Shown: positions 32,368-43,836 of the stretch, one piece after another | How the letters are laid out: every line of letters starts with the position of its first letter | Numbering within the stretch: the stretch's first letter is position 1 | NCBI RefSeq assembly: GCF_010015445.1 | Contig: NC_053119.1 | Location: 3,194,788 to 3,258,787 of the forward strand | Reading direction: 5' to 3' | From: Perca fluviatilis | Taxonomy: Eukaryota; Chordata; Actinopteri; Perciformes; Percidae | Length of the DNA stretch: 64,000 nt | Made by a program: the position numbers and the translations under genes | The notes under the pieces: generated by a model | What the model was told of the DNA's origin: nothing | Database searches by the model: none | The model's input: the letters and a program-made list of their open reading frames with translations, nothing else

Positions 32368-33175
32368 CACGCCGACTTATTGAGACTTTGTCTTAATCCC
32401 CATATCCCCCAGAGTTAGATAAATCCATACATACCCTTCTCATCTCATTGCGTGTCGTAACTCTGTCTGACGCACCTACCGCTAGCCTAGCTTAGCACAG
32501 ATCCTGGAGGTAACCGGCTCCATCTAGCCTAGCTTAGCACAGATCCTGGAGGTAACTGGCTCCATCTAGCCTAGCTTAGCACAGATCCTGGAGGTAACCG
32601 GCTCCATCTAGCCTAGCTTTGCACAGATCCTGGAGGTAACTGGCTCCATCTAGCCTACCTTAGCACAGATCCTGGAGGTAACGGCTCCATCTAGCCTAGC
32701 TTAGCACAGATCCTGGAGGTAACCGGCTCCATCTAGCCTAGCTTAGCACAGATCCTGGAGGTAACGGCTCCATCTAGCCTAGCTTAGCACAGATCCTGGA
32801 GGTAACTGGCTCCATCTAGCCTACTGCTCCCAATAAGTGACAAAATAACGCCAACATGTTCCTATTTCCATGTTGTGATTTGTAGAGTCACAGCGTGTAC
32901 TAATAACAAGGTCACATGACACACAGCCATCTTCTAACCGTATACATACTGGGAACTATATTCTCAGAAGGCGAAGCTCTGCTACTCTCTGCTACTTGGG
33001 CGGAGGGATTAATGTAACACCTGAAAAGCACCATTGTTACTCTCTGCTCCTCACCACGGGGCTTCTCAGGTGCTGCGAGCAAATCACTCTGCCCAAGTAG
33101 CAGAAGTTGCAGTGCTTCGCCTTCTGAGAATATAGTTCCCAGTTTGTTCCCGGTCAGTGTAACGCTTATCAGTTA
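32368..33175. repeat. Dispersed repeat with minisatellite and foldback arms
   Basis: The left flank (gttagataaatccatacata, catacccttctcatctcatt) and the right flank (caataagtgacaaaataacg) belong to a widespread fish repeat. Near the right end, inverted arms at 32948-33003 and 33088-33143 (actgggaactatattctcag and its complement) form a stem of about 55 bp. Confidence 0.7.
32483..32827 (+). repeat. 42-bp minisatellite, eight copies
   Basis: The unit is tagcctagcttagcacagat then cctggaggtaaccggctccatc. Starts fall at 32483, 32525, 32567, 32609, 32651, 32692, 32734 and 32775, so the period is 42 with three 41-bp units that lack one base in the ccgg box. Only single substitutions separate units, so the expansion is recent. 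Confidence 0.95.
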
Positions 33176-33255
33176 AATTTTCTAAACACAAACGGACATT
33201 TGGAAAACAGAAAAATGGGTTCCAATATCCAATTTTTAGAGTTAGCTATACAGCT

Positions 33256-33803
33256 AATTTACATCTGGGGTCCCTGGGCATTATCCCCAAATATCCCATT
33301 TTTAATTTTTTTCCACCTTGACAAATAAAAAAATTGGATCTTTAATCTGTTTTTCCAATTTCCTGTTTTTATTCATTGGATCAGAAATTTCAAAAATTAA
33401 AAAATTGTGTCTGAGCTCCAATTATTCAATAATGCAATGGTATTCTCTCCCTCGTTACACCTTGCTAGGACCCGCCCGCCTCCCCCCCACTCAAAACCAT
33501 CAGTTGCAAGCACCTCTGACACCAAAGTCTATCAGTTTTTGTTTTTTTTGGTCCATATGCAGTTAATGACCTGCATATTCTGCAAAGTAGAGGGAGAGAA
33601 TACCATGGCAGTATTGAATAATTAGAGCTCAGACGCAATTTTGTAATTTTCTCAATTTCTGATCCAATGAATAAAAACAGGAAATTGGAGAAACAGATTA
33701 AAGATCCAATTTTTTTATTTGTCAAGGTGGAAAAAAATGAAAAATGGGATATTTGGGGATAATGGGATTTATATCCCTTGCCCAGGGACCCCAGATGTAA
33801 ATT
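33256..33803. mobile_element. Large palindromic (foldback) element with ~200-bp arms
   Basis: The left arm 33256-33453 and right arm 33590-33803 are inverted copies: ttacatctggggtccctggg against cccagggaccccagatgtaa, and ctctaattattcaata-type text near the inner ends. A 136-bp centre separates them. The same peptide (TNKKIGSLICFSNFLFLFIG) is read from both strands, a direct result of the symmetry and not a gene. No transposase is present. The target duplication is not clear. Confidence 0.9.
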
Positions 33804-33869
33804 ATGTAAAAATCTTATTTTGTCTTGTGTTCTGAATAAAAATGACTAAATCAAATGGGTAAAGTATGA

Positions 33870-34027
33870 ATGGAAATATCACAGTTCAAGGTGTTTTCAC
33901 TGTTGATTTGTTTAAATAGGTCACTGTTTTTTTAAGTTCAATAATTGCAACATCTTTCCAAAAGTCAAAAAGTAATTGTGTAAAATAATCGTGATTATGA
34001 TTTTTTACATAATCGAGCAGCCCCTCT
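33870..34027. mobile_element. Right end of a hAT-like MITE
   Basis: The segment ends ttttttacataatcgagcag then cccc, the reverse of the ggctgctcgattatg terminus common in fish MITEs. The left end was not found. Confidence 0.45.
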
Positions 34028-35560
34028 AAACATTATACCTCATAAATACAATAACTAACATAAAATAGCTGATTAAGACAAGGAAGTGACATACAAGCTA
34101 TCTCACGTTTGCAGAGCATTGGGGTGCATCAGATACAAAAAGAACATTAGTTAAATGACAGTGACAGTAGCTAAGGCGCCACATTAAAATGAAATACCGG
34201 CGGTGTTGGTAGAAGGCGACTGCTGGGAGCGTACATTAACACAACATGACACTCTGTCCTCCTCGCTCTACCCTTCTGCCTTTTTATTGTTATGTTTTTT
34301 TGTACTGCTGTGGGCTCTTTTAAAACCTTGACACGCTTAAATGGCTCTCACTTCGTTACTTCTCCGAGTGACTTGTCAAAAACACAGCACTGTATTCCTG
34401 GCAGAACGCGTCCATGAGATGCTGTAGGCGATGTCAGAGGAACACAGAAGTTAGGACATCATCAAGGCAATCTGCACTTCAGAGAGACGCTGTCACTTCA
34501 TCAAACTAAACCATCAAGGAAGGATTTTCCATAAATAGGCACATTTAAAGCCTGACCTCAGCCTGTCTCTCCAGAGAACTGATGGAAGTGAAATCTGGCG
34601 TTTTTCTCCAGTCGTCCGTCTCTTGTGTGTGTGTGACAAAACAGATATTTACATTAAACAAGCCGTCTACATTTGAGCTAAAACTAAATTTACTGACTGA
34701 GGTATCCCTATGGTGAAGTAACAATATATTATGTTGTACTATATTACTACCCTTTACCTTGTTCTATATCTTCTACACATCTACACTGATCTTTGCATCT
34801 GTAACCACACCACTGCCACTTTACCTTGTCATTTCTCCAGATTTTCTTGTACATTTCACTTTCTATTTGATCTAATTACAATCTAATGTCTTGGATCGCC
34901 CTGACAGACGACCTATGTATCGTATAGATACAGAAATTAAGTTTTTTTTCCCCCCTATATTTGAAATGTTACATCTTTAGACCATCTGAAGTCCTTCCAC
35001 AGTTACCATCACTTAGCGTCACTTTTATTAATGTTCTTTTATTAATTATTAATGTTAATTTAATGGTGTAAAGTGTAATTTCTTACCTTTCTAATGGTAT
35101 ATAGTTTTAACTGTTTACTTTAGCTTTTACTTTACAAGAGCCGGCTAAAGTACGCTATCAACGGGGAATTAGCCGTGCGCTACTCTCGGCCATAACCGAT
35201 GACGCACGCCCATTCAAATGCACGGTGACGTTGAGGCTGGTTTCTAAGGTTATGTAACCACTGTTCCATAGCCTGGATAAGAAAGAAAATGGATAGGTAG
35301 GTCATTCCCATTCAAATCAACATAGCAGTATGGTCAGAGCTGCAGCCAGTTTTATGGGTTTTATGTGTACAGTTGCAATGGCAGCATGTACATTGCCGTT
35401 TCCGTCGAGTCGCTAAGGGGAGGATTTTGCAGGGCTTTTCAGTAACAGATGAACAAGCAACATTACGAGGCAGAGAGCCAGCCACTAAATGAGTCAAATT
35501 TAACAACTTAATGCTTCGCACACTGCTGTCGCCAGATGAGCGACAGCTTTGTTTGGCTTG
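34028..35560. other. 1.5 kb without a supported gene
   Basis: No exon, RNA gene or clear repeat border was recognised. It may be partly single-copy sequence. Confidence 0.4.
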
Positions 35561-35939
35561 TTTTCTGTGACAGGAGGGGGTGTGGGTGGCACGGCAGAAT
35601 TAGCAGGCTAATAGGTAGAGTGTTAGACTGATGTAAACTGGTTTTAACTCCTGTGCCGCTCAAAAGTAGCCTGACATGGTCCTACTCAGATTCTAGTCAG
35701 AATGTGAGTCTGATACTGCTCCATTGGGCTGTGATTATGGGGCGTGTTCCAACCCAACCAGGAAAGAAAATGCCTCTGCACTCAATTGGATCGACTACAA
35801 CCAATCAGAGCAACAGATAGACCTACAACCAATCAGAGCAACGGAGACAGACGTCACAGAAACTGCAAGTCAAAGGCAGACTTCAAAAGAGCAAAGGCAG
35901 AGGCGGCAGTTTCTGTCTCGTGGCGATGTGTATACATAC
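35561..35939. repeat. Repeat-like scraps
   Basis: The block accaatcagagcaac occurs at 35800 and 35829 and resembles the catcaatcagagcaacgc text at 47710. The 35575-35665 stretch is faintly tRNA-like but too diverged to call. Confidence 0.4.
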
Positions 35940-35941
35940 GT

Positions 35942-36160
35942 CAGGGGTCTCAAACTCATTTTCATTTAGGGCCACACTGGAAAAGAGAATCACACCAAGG
36001 GCCAGACATGTAGAGTTAAATTCACATGCATACATCAAAAAAAATTTAAATATCTTTGACCGTATTACTGAATGTTGCTTTTTTTGGTCATTTTTCTTGC
36101 TTTTTCCGACTTCTTTGTGGCATTCTCAGACGTTCAACCCAAGCGCTCTTTGGTGACGTG
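35942..36160 (+). mobile_element. Left end of a hAT family (GGGCCACACTGG)
   Basis: It begins caggggtctcaaactcattt, then agggccacactggaaaagag and gggccagacatgtagagtta. The same left end lies at 58998 and an inverted part at 4640-4672. The T-rich interior follows. No right end was found, so the copy is truncated. Confidence 0.65.
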
Positions 36161-36459
36161 GTTGATTACATTACTGATCATCTGTCCATCATCGTATAAA
36201 GCCCGCCCTGACAATTTGATTGGTCCGAACAGCTCTGGTTGGAGCATAGTTGCTCCACAACGGAACAAGTCCAGACCCAACTTCCCGACCTCAAATGCTG
36301 TGGGCGGGGCTAAGTTCGGCTGGCATCCAGGCTAGCTCAAAAGCTACCGCCGCCGCCAATGTATGTATCGGTTTATGCAAACAAACTCGCTTGGAGAAAA
36401 GAAAACGTAGCGGAGAGTTGTTCTGGTGCCCTGTTCTTCACACAGTTAAAGAGAGAGTT
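36161..36459. repeat. Repeat-like segment
   Basis: ccctgacaatttgattggtc and gggcggggctaagttcggct look like a fish repeat. No second copy in this window is clear. Confidence 0.4.
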
Positions 36460-36476
36460 TACACACACACACACAC

Positions 36477-36509
<33 letters not shown>
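36460..36509 (+). repeat. (CA)n microsatellite
   Basis: About 25 CA units with one GC interruption at 36481. Confidence 0.98.
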
Positions 36510-37336
36510 GTGTGAGTGAAAGAGTTTAAAGTAGTCTTTTCACATCTCAGGCTGCCGCTGCTGTCACACTACATTGTGCTCTTCAATGACAACCACTTTG
36601 TTCAAGAGTTGATGACGGTTTTAATCACTAGCCGGCAAATTTAGTGTCTTTTTTCCCCCCCATTTGAATCTCAAACATCCTTCTCCTTTGTTCATTTGTT
36701 TGACTCCAGACACAGCTTTGTCCTTCCTCTCTCGTCTCCGAAATAAAGGACGATTGCTGACAGAAATGGGAGCTGAAAGAATTGGACTTTGTCTGTTAAG
36801 AAGGCTTACGTGTCTGCCAATCAGTCGTTTTCTTGATAGGGTTTTGTTCCAGCACGCTGAAAGGAGAGCAGATAAACTGCGTTGATGAGAGGTGACATGG
36901 TGGGATGGATTGACCACAGTCTGTCCAGCTGTCCCTTCGTCACGCGCACTATCTCACACGCTAATAACTGCATTTTCATTAAGCTTCGGGAATGATGATG
37001 AATGACATTAAAGAGGGGGCTACATCATGGTTATCTCTGATGCTGCTGATCTGATTTTACGCTCTTGAAATATCACCAGATGTTGTGTAGTATTAAGGTA
37101 TTAAGAGTATGTGTGTATGTACTAGTTGCAAAAGAGCTGTGTGCAGTCAAATTGAGGAAGTGGTTGAAAGTACTCCGGGTGACCTAATGATGGACAGAAG
37201 GTTTAGCTTAAGTCATGAAAATAGTGTGGGCCTTATATGGCATAAAGTGCATTTTTAAAGGTTACGAGAGCAAGAAGAGGAAGCTGCACCAGACAGAAGA
37301 CCTAACGCTGGCTGTGGTGTATGAGGATAGCAACGC

Positions 37337-37337
<1 letters not shown>
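36510..37337. other. No supported gene
   Basis: No repeat or exon recognised; possibly single-copy sequence. Confidence 0.4.

Positions 37338-37376
<39 letters not shown>
37338..37376 (+). repeat. (CA)n microsatellite
   Basis: About 19 perfect CA units. Confidence 0.98.
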
Positions 37377-37380
<4 letters not shown>

Positions 37381-37494
37381 ACAAAGACACCACAATGGAA
37401 GGAGATTATAAGAACAGATGGACAGTTCAGATTGGGGTTCGCAACTTGACAGAGACTTTGCTGACCTGAGCTCCAGTACACCCTTGTTTGAAGC

Positions 37495-37695
37495 TAGGGA
37501 AACTTAGTATCATTTGATACGAGATACATCTTTGGATCCATTAGCGCCTGCACTAAACCATTCGGCTGATAGCGCTGACTTGACCAATGTTAGACCAATG
37601 TTAGACCAAAGGAAACAAGCTTCTGGGGGGGTGTTTGGCTTGAGATCATGGTGCAAAGGACCCTAGGGTGAAATTACTCCAAACCGTCCCTTTAA
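37495..37695. mobile_element. Right-arm fragment of the foldback element
   Basis: gatacgagatacatctttgg, ccattagcgcctgcactaaa, aaggaccctagggtgaaatt and a TTTAA end match 8700-8871. Only one arm is present. A short local duplication (gaccaatgtta twice) is added. Confidence 0.8.
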
Positions 37696-37939
37696 AATAA
37701 TCTGTCTGGCTATCATTAAACTAGTCTGGACCCAGCTTCTTGTGCTAATCCATCCCGTTTAGGATTGATCTATCTACCAGAACAAATAGTCTTGGGCTGA
37801 ATGGAAACTGGGTCCCTGCAATCCAACATAAGTTATTATGTATCCCAATCCAAAATTCCTGGACCTTTGACAGGACAGTTCCACAGTTTTATTGAAGCAA
37901 ATTATTCTGTAAGTTTGGAAATCAAATGCAATTTAATTC

Positions 37940-38435
37940 TATAGTGTGTAGTTTCGCCCCCATGAGGAATTCTAAGTAATGACAAAACTGTCAGCGCGTC
38001 CACCATAGGCGTAATTTACAGGGGGGATAGGGGGGTTACAACCCAAAACTGGCCAGTGCAACCCACCCCTAAAAGCTATTATAATTTCCTTTACATAAAT
38101 AAAGATATTTGCACCATAACTTCATGCAGAAAAGGCACAAAGCATTGCAGAAAAATTCACCAAAATGCAGAAAAACGTCAGAAAGTGTTTGACATTCAAA
38201 ATTACAATTTTGCTCAAAAGTGGAGATCTCAACCCCCCTAATGTTGAACACAAAGTTACAGCCTTGGCATCCACATGGTACAAACATACACCTTCCTCCA
38301 TACTGACAAATACAGAGAGAGTTGTGTGCAGTTGATAGTCTTAATTAGCTTCGTAGCAACTCATTTGGCAATGGCTTGAATGTAACGGACGTTCATTAAT
38401 ATCTAAAAGTTACGCACTAAAGCTTTAAGTCAACA
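37940..38435 (+). repeat. Host dispersed repeat, second copy
   Basis: It carries ccccatgaggaattctaagt, aatacagagagagttgtgtg and attcattaatatc-type text as at 7725-9065. It lacks the foldback and the 105-bp MITE but has its own insertion (38004-38266). Confidence 0.85.
38004..38266. mobile_element. hAT MITE (263 bp) inside the host repeat
   Basis: It starts CATAGGCGTAA and its end reads TTACAGCCTTG, an imperfect inverted pair. The flanks GCGTCCAC (37996-38003) and GCATCCAC (38267-38274) differ at one base. The first host copy has a single gcgcgtccacatgatac here, which confirms the insertion. Confidence 0.8.
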
Positions 38436-39404
38436 TTAATTGTATTTTTCATTTGTCAGATGAATGTAAAACTAAGATTTAGGGATTCAGGTTGCTTTCA
38501 CACCTATAGTTCGGTGCGTTGTCAGGCACCAAACGTAATCAAATGTCACGCGGTGGAAACGGTCGCTGGTCTGTTGGACAGAATATCTGAGTGAATCTCG
38601 TCAACACTTCTGATGTTAGAAATAATGGAGCAACACCAAATGTAGACCGTCTTGGCTTTTCTGGTTTTATATAATACTGTATTTTGTGCATCTGCCACAG
38701 CTTGCACATCAATACACTTGATCATTTATATGAATGCAGTCACTGATCAACACAACATTCCTGTGATTGGCCATCTTGAGAAAGAATGATCAGCTTTTGA
38801 CAAATTATGAATAGGACATATCAATGTGGGGGAAATTGTTGTTTGCATATAAATGGGCATTTTACAATGCATTGCTTTTAACGTTTCTTTGTGTCCAAAC
38901 ACTGCACAACAGCCACTGAAGCTGGAACACATCTGGACATCTCACAACTAAAAACCTGAAGGAATCTAACGCAACATCTTTCACAACCTCGAAGACAGTC
39001 TCTGCCGTCTGACCCTGAGTGACCATCCGCTTGTACTTTATTAATGAATGAAGACTTCATTTTGAACATGTAAAAAAAAAATAATACAATAAAACATGTC
39101 CGAAAAAGAAAAGGAAGAAGCATGAGCTCATTTAATCCAACCCCTTTTCTACTACTCATTAATAATCATCATTTTGTCACAAGTATTTACTTAATTCATT
39201 TTAATTTAAATAGAGCTTTACCTGACTTGTTATCAGGTTAATGCTAATAAAAGAAATGTAACTAATCTAGGTCGCTCTACATGGATAGCAACTAACCGTT
39301 ACAACCTGATATCTTATTACAAATGACGTGTGAGCAAAAAATGTATATGCAATACATAAATGAATCAAGTTTCTCACCATCAACCCCAACATTTACTTTC
39401 ATCT
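38436..39404. other. No supported gene
   Basis: Around 38497 ggttgctttcacacctatag looks like the end of a TIR element similar to 62403. The rest is unassigned. Confidence 0.4.
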
Positions 39405-39505
39405 GAGCAAATCTGTGTAAGGAGGAAGGTTGGGGTAGTGAATAGGTCAAACGAACAGGGCTTTCACCCAGGAGACCGGGTTTTGTGTCTGGCGTGTCAC
39501 CTAAA
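39405..39505 (+). mobile_element. tRNA-derived SINE fragment, copy 3
   Basis: gaataggtcaaacgaacagg, gctttcacccaggagaccgg and gttttgtgtctggcg match the copies at 12695, 32245 and 49875. Confidence 0.6.
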
Positions 39506-40492
39506 ACGTGAATTTTTAACCCCACCCACGATTATTTCCTAACCGTGACTAAGTGGTTTTACCCTGCACGTTTAAAAACTGACGCCAGGAACCCTTGCCC
39601 ACTTGTTGCACTTTTTGGCCTCTCCCTCAAAAACTACAAAGTTTAGGGTGCGCTTGCCTTCTGTACTTTAATAGCTAGACAGTTGATCCATCCTCGTTCA
39701 TAGCTCCTCAGAGCTCCAGCCTCCATCCTAGCTCCTCAGGGCAGGAATAAGCTTTGAGTGCCAGAATGACTTCCAGTTCAGACGAGGAGCGAGGAGACAT
39801 CAAATAAGAGACTTGGGAAGGAACCACAGACTCCTGACAGGCAACATGAAGCTCAGTGAGAGAAAGCCAAACTGAACGTCTGAATTTAACCGCCACTCGT
39901 CACTCTGATGCCGAAGAGGAGAAGGACAGGCATGAGGAGGAGGACAGGCATGAGAGAGCACGTTATGACACAGGGAGATTGTGAATGTGATTGAATCTGA
40001 CTCATGTCCCCTTCAGAGCTTTGATTCCTCCATTAATAAATGACGGACGACATCCTCCGACATCTATATCGCTCTGAAATGAAAACCTCATCTGACTGAG
40101 AACCAGGGAACTGTCACTCCACTTTTATATTGGCACACACAGATGCGGGATAAATACAGCTCATCTGTTTCTATGTGTGCAGCACCGGTGTTTCTAATTG
40201 CTATAAATTAACTAGAGTAATGATAATAATTCAGGATGTCAACGCCTCGTTTAGCAGCCGCCGCTGTTTCCAGTTCACTGACGTGTTTACAGACTAACGG
40301 TTTCAATTACTTTCTCCGTCTGGTCAGGTCCAAGCAGCCTCGGAGGAAGTTCACCTGCCCATCTGAGATAAGAACATTTATCCCGCTTCTGATTTGTTTT
40401 TTTATCTCAGCAGAAGGAGGTAAATACCAAACACTCACACCATGTTTACACCACGTTTGGAGTCGTTTTGGATTTAAACCGTAGCTTTCAGG
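39506..40492. other. 1 kb without a supported gene
   Basis: A small inner repeat (tagctcctcag at 39700 and 39729) is the only structure. No exon is convincing. It may be single-copy sequence. Confidence 0.4.
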
Positions 40493-40500
40493 GGAGTCTT

Positions 40501-40809
40501 CAAGGCTGAAGATCTTTGCCCAAACCCGACGGGACCGTCGATTAGCGCGAGAATGGATGCTGAGGAGGTGAAACGGAGGCTGGCCTCTGGAGAAAACTTT
40601 TGACGATGTGCATAATGAGAATAATGAGCCAGTGTATAAATAACTCATTCTTGACAAAAGGCAAAAGAGCTGTGTGTGCGTGCGCACATTTGAATAATGT
40701 CGAGCTGTAAACGGGTTCGGGCTTTTAAAAAGCTGTCAATCAAAATGTACTTGTCGTGCTCGGGCCCAATTCTGTCGGGCTTAACTTTTAAGGCCCGATT
40801 GCATCTCTA
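40501..40809. mobile_element. hAT MITE (309 bp), CCGGGT-type family, copy 1
   Basis: gaagatctttgcccaaaccc near the left end and ggcccgattgcatctcta at the right end define the copy. The flanks GGAGTCTT (40493-40500) and GGAGTCCT (40810-40817) match at seven of eight bases. It is homologous to 59547-59834 (gaataatgtcgagctgtaaa, ggttcgggcttttaaaa). Confidence 0.8.
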
Positions 40810-40817
40810 GGAGTCCT

Positions 40818-41948
40818 ATTTTTGAGGAGTGGGAGGGTACTGTACACACGCACGTGCATGAAATTGCCCGCCTACGTGCAAATGTATACGACCAATACAT
40901 TCGTCCTTCAGTGTGGCTGAACTGTGGATCTGTTCAAGCGCGTTACTGCTGCTACTGATTTTTTTTTCCATTGTCATGGTTTAAAAACAGCTTGGGATGT
41001 TTCCAGTTTCCGGTAGCTTTCGAGGGTGGGATGGTGCTGTACACATGCACCTGCGTGAATGCACCCTACCTTTGCACGGCAGCTGAATTCTCGCAAGATC
41101 ACATATCACGAAAATCCATCTTGCCAGGCTCCAACCTAATGCGTTTTTGTGTCTGAACTAACTGCTTACCACAGCCGTGGTTTAAGCGTGTGTGACGGCC
41201 GCTACTGGTTCGTCGACTTTACCACGCCTCAACATTCTCAAGCGTTTTAAGTCTTTGAGGCAACACGTTGTTATTTTACTGGACCAGGTGTCCATTTTTC
41301 CTGCTGTGGCCGTTAGATGATTGACAGGAAACAGAATGCAACGTGATGTGAAGCTGATGGAAACACTCAACTCAGCCCTTTGGAGATGAAAACGTTCTCC
41401 TATTTACTTATGCTTGAAAATGCTCTGTGAGTCAACAGACTCCAGACAACATGGATTGATGAACATTAACTGCAGTCAGAAAATATGATGAAAAATGTTT
41501 TCGTCTCAGTTTCAAAACTTCTGCCGTGCTTCCAAGACTCTAAAACCCTGAACTCGATAGCTGACAAGGCTCTTACGTAATAATCCCACACTTTGAAGTC
41601 AGACGTGTTACTAATAATCTAATCAAACCAGCTTTGATAACCTCTGTAGAACAAGCAGCCAGCCGGTACGAACAGGCTTTTTTGGGAATATTGTGGGTTT
41701 TATTTTTTTTTTATACTTTTTACTTCCCCGAGGGATGGAGGAGCAGCAGGCAAGACAGCTCTGATTAAAAGCACAGTAGATTCTGCTGCATTCAGCTTTT
41801 GCTCGGATTGGAAGCGCCGTCTCCAAAGTAAACTCTATTCAGCCTCGAGCGAGTTTAGACAGAACCTGAAGTTGTTTGCTTTAAGTGTGTGTCAGTGCGT
41901 AAGTTTAAGGCCTTTTTCCGAATGTAGTATTTTCTGATTGTTCAGGTT
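40818..41948. other. No supported gene; one internal repetition
   Basis: Two related blocks (gggtactgtacacacgcac at about 40835 and atggtgctgtacacatgcac at about 41031) suggest an old duplication of about 195 bp. No gene. Confidence 0.4.
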
Positions 41949-41952
41949 TTAA

Positions 41953-42637
41953 AGCGCCCATATTATGCTCATTTTCAGGTTCATAACTGTATTTTAAGGT
42001 TTTACCAGAATAGGTTTACATGGTTTAATTTTCAAAAAACACCATATTTTTGTTGTACTGCACAGCTCTCTCTCACTGCTGCAGATCCTCTTTTCACCTG
42101 GTTTCTGTTTTAGCTACAGAGTGAGACCTCTTTTCATCTTCTTCTTCTGTACTATCTTTGATTGCACTCGCACATGCGCAATAGCTCAGATCGTAGATCA
42201 TGTCAGCTAGCTAACTCTAGAGACAGTAAAAGAAAGCCTGTTTCTTCAACTTTGGTCAGTTACAAGGCAGGATTAGCTGGGAGACTTCTAAATGAGGGCG
42301 CACATGGAAGTAGTTCTTTTGTAGATTATGGTGAACTTGTGTGTGTTGTAGCAGTGCTTTGCTATTGAGAACGATGTAGCATGCTAGCGTTAGCCCGCTA
42401 ACGCTACGAGCTAACGGTTGTGGTTAGCCAGCTCATTTCGGATTGTGACGTCACAGTCCGAGGCCGATTTTGAACAGCTCACTAGGAGACTGAAATCAGG
42501 ACACATTCAGAAACCGTATCTCACTCAAAACAGCATGGATGGATTTTTTTCAAAGTTTGTATGTGTGTGGAAGCACCAGAGACACAAAAGAACACCCCAA
42601 ATCCCAGAAAAAGTGTTTTTTTCATAATATGGGCACT
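41953..42637. mobile_element. TTAA-targeting MITE (685 bp), GCCCATATTATG ends
   Basis: TTAA stands at both ends (41949-41952 and 42638-42641). The termini AGCGCCCATATTATG and CATAATATGGGCACT are a 15-bp inverted pair with one mismatch. TTAA duplication points to piggyBac or Kolobok. The frames inside show no transposase. A GC-box-like palindrome (gctagcgttagcccgctaac) lies at 42382. Confidence 0.9.
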
Positions 42638-42904
42638 TTAAGCAAAGCATTCTTTGGACATGTATACAGCGCATTCAGAATCTGCGTCTCTGTAGTTTTT
42701 ACTGCAGTTTGTGACAGTTTACGGCCTCTTGGCTGTTTACGGGGAGTCAGCCCTATGTTCCCACAGCCCTATGTTCCCACATTTCTAGGACATTTTCAAA
42801 ATTAGGTCTTGTGTTCCTACATTTCCCTTCAATTTAAACCCTATCCTCCCACAACATTTTTTTGGGGTTAGGGGTTAGGGTTAGGGGGATAAAATCTGAT
42901 GGAA

Positions 42905-43013
42905 ATGTGGGAACATAGGGCTGTGGGAACATAGGGTCTGTGGGAACATAGGGCTGTGGGAACATAGGGTCTGTGGGAACATAGGGCTGTGGGACCATAG
43001 GACTGTGGGAACA
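42905..43013 (-). repeat. Minisatellite of CCTATGTTCCCACAG units
   Basis: About six units of 17-19 bp (tgtgggaacataggg, with or without tc). It is a subterminal array of the surrounding element; the same unit forms the array at 63629-63747. Confidence 0.93.
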
Positions 43014-43023
43014 TACCTGTAGG

Positions 43024-43766
43024 CAGTGTTGTGCCTGAACGCATTCAATGAACGATAGTTCATGAACTCGTTCATATTTTGGGCGACCGTGAACTGAACG
43101 TACCGTATTACCGCCTGATGAACGTTACCGTGAACTCCTTCATTCTGGTGTCTGTGGACTCTCTCTCAGTTTAACTTCGTCCAATAGGGTGCCAGATTTC
43201 TATAGAGCCTTCCAGGCCAAAACCATGGCTAAAACACACTGTAAACAGGCCTTCATATGTAGCGGAAAAAACACCCAATCTGGCAACACCAGCCACCAGT
43301 GTCGCACCGCCGCATGAGTCATCAAAACTAAAAACAGCGTGGAGGCTTCGTATGATCATTTAAACCAGTTTTATGACAAGGTTAGTGAGGATGGAAAAAT
43401 CTGACATTTCTGTTCAAACTTTGCTTTCAAAAAGAAAATCTGCACTTCAGTCCCATCCACAGCAAACCTGAAACGGCACGCTGAACTGATCGGATATGAA
43501 GATGAAATCTGACGCATAGTTTCCGTGTTAAAACTGATTAAATAATTGCTGTCTGTGATTCTATATGGGCTGTGGCAATAATTTTGAAATATAATAGCTC
43601 GCAGCAACATATGGAAAAAAAACAACTATGAATTTAGTTCATTTTTGGAACTGTGAACTTCATTCAACGTTTTGAAGTATGAACTATGAACTGAACTAGT
43701 TCATTTTAAAATTTGTGAACTGAACTTTGAACTAGTTCATGTAGAAAGTGAACTTTTCCAACACTG
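43024..43766. mobile_element. hAT element (743 bp), CAGTGTTG ends, nested
   Basis: It starts CAGTGTTGTGCC and ends CCAACACTG. Perfect 8-bp duplications CCTGTAGG flank it at 43016-43023 and 43767-43774. Subterminal regions repeat gaactagttcat / atgaacgtta words. It holds a BED-finger remnant (43393-43500). It sits inside the element at 42743-43828 and is therefore younger. Confidence 0.93.
43393..43500 (+). pseudogene. BED zinc-finger remnant of hAT transposase
   Basis: The frame reads GKI, a stop, HFCSNFAFKKK, then TSVPSTANLKRHAEL and IGYE. The TS-x-P-STANLKRH segment is the hallmark second half of ZBED/hAT BED fingers. The second cysteine of the Cys pair and the final histidine are replaced, and a TGA interrupts. 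It would have bound the element ends; it is now dead. The catalytic core is absent. Confidence 0.7.
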
Positions 43767-43836
43767 CCTGTAGGGCCTAATTTTCATTAAAAAAAATCTT
43801 AGAAATGTGGGAACATAGGCACGCCCCCGTTTACGG

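Larger units (their letters stand above)
42743..43828. mobile_element. Element with CCTATGTTCCCACA subterminal arrays
   Basis: The flanks are perfect 8-bp duplications GTTTACGG (42735-42742 and 43829-43836), which suggests hAT. Both ends carry cctatgttcccaca words in opposite orientation: two at the left, several at the right (42905-43013) and one at the far right (43803-43819). The element was later split by the hAT at 43024-43766. A TTAGGG-like run lies at 42867-42892. Confidence 0.85.

Noticed and set aside
32483..32827. Regularly spaced direct repeats that could suggest a CRISPR array
   Set aside because: The units are head to tail without unique spacers, and the DNA is eukaryotic. It is a minisatellite.
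33318..33725. Two related proteins on opposite strands
   Set aside because: They mirror each other only because the DNA is palindromic.
35575..35665. tRNA-like sequence near ggtggcacggc
   Set aside because: Only a weak B-box-like gttttaactcc is visible and no stems pair well.
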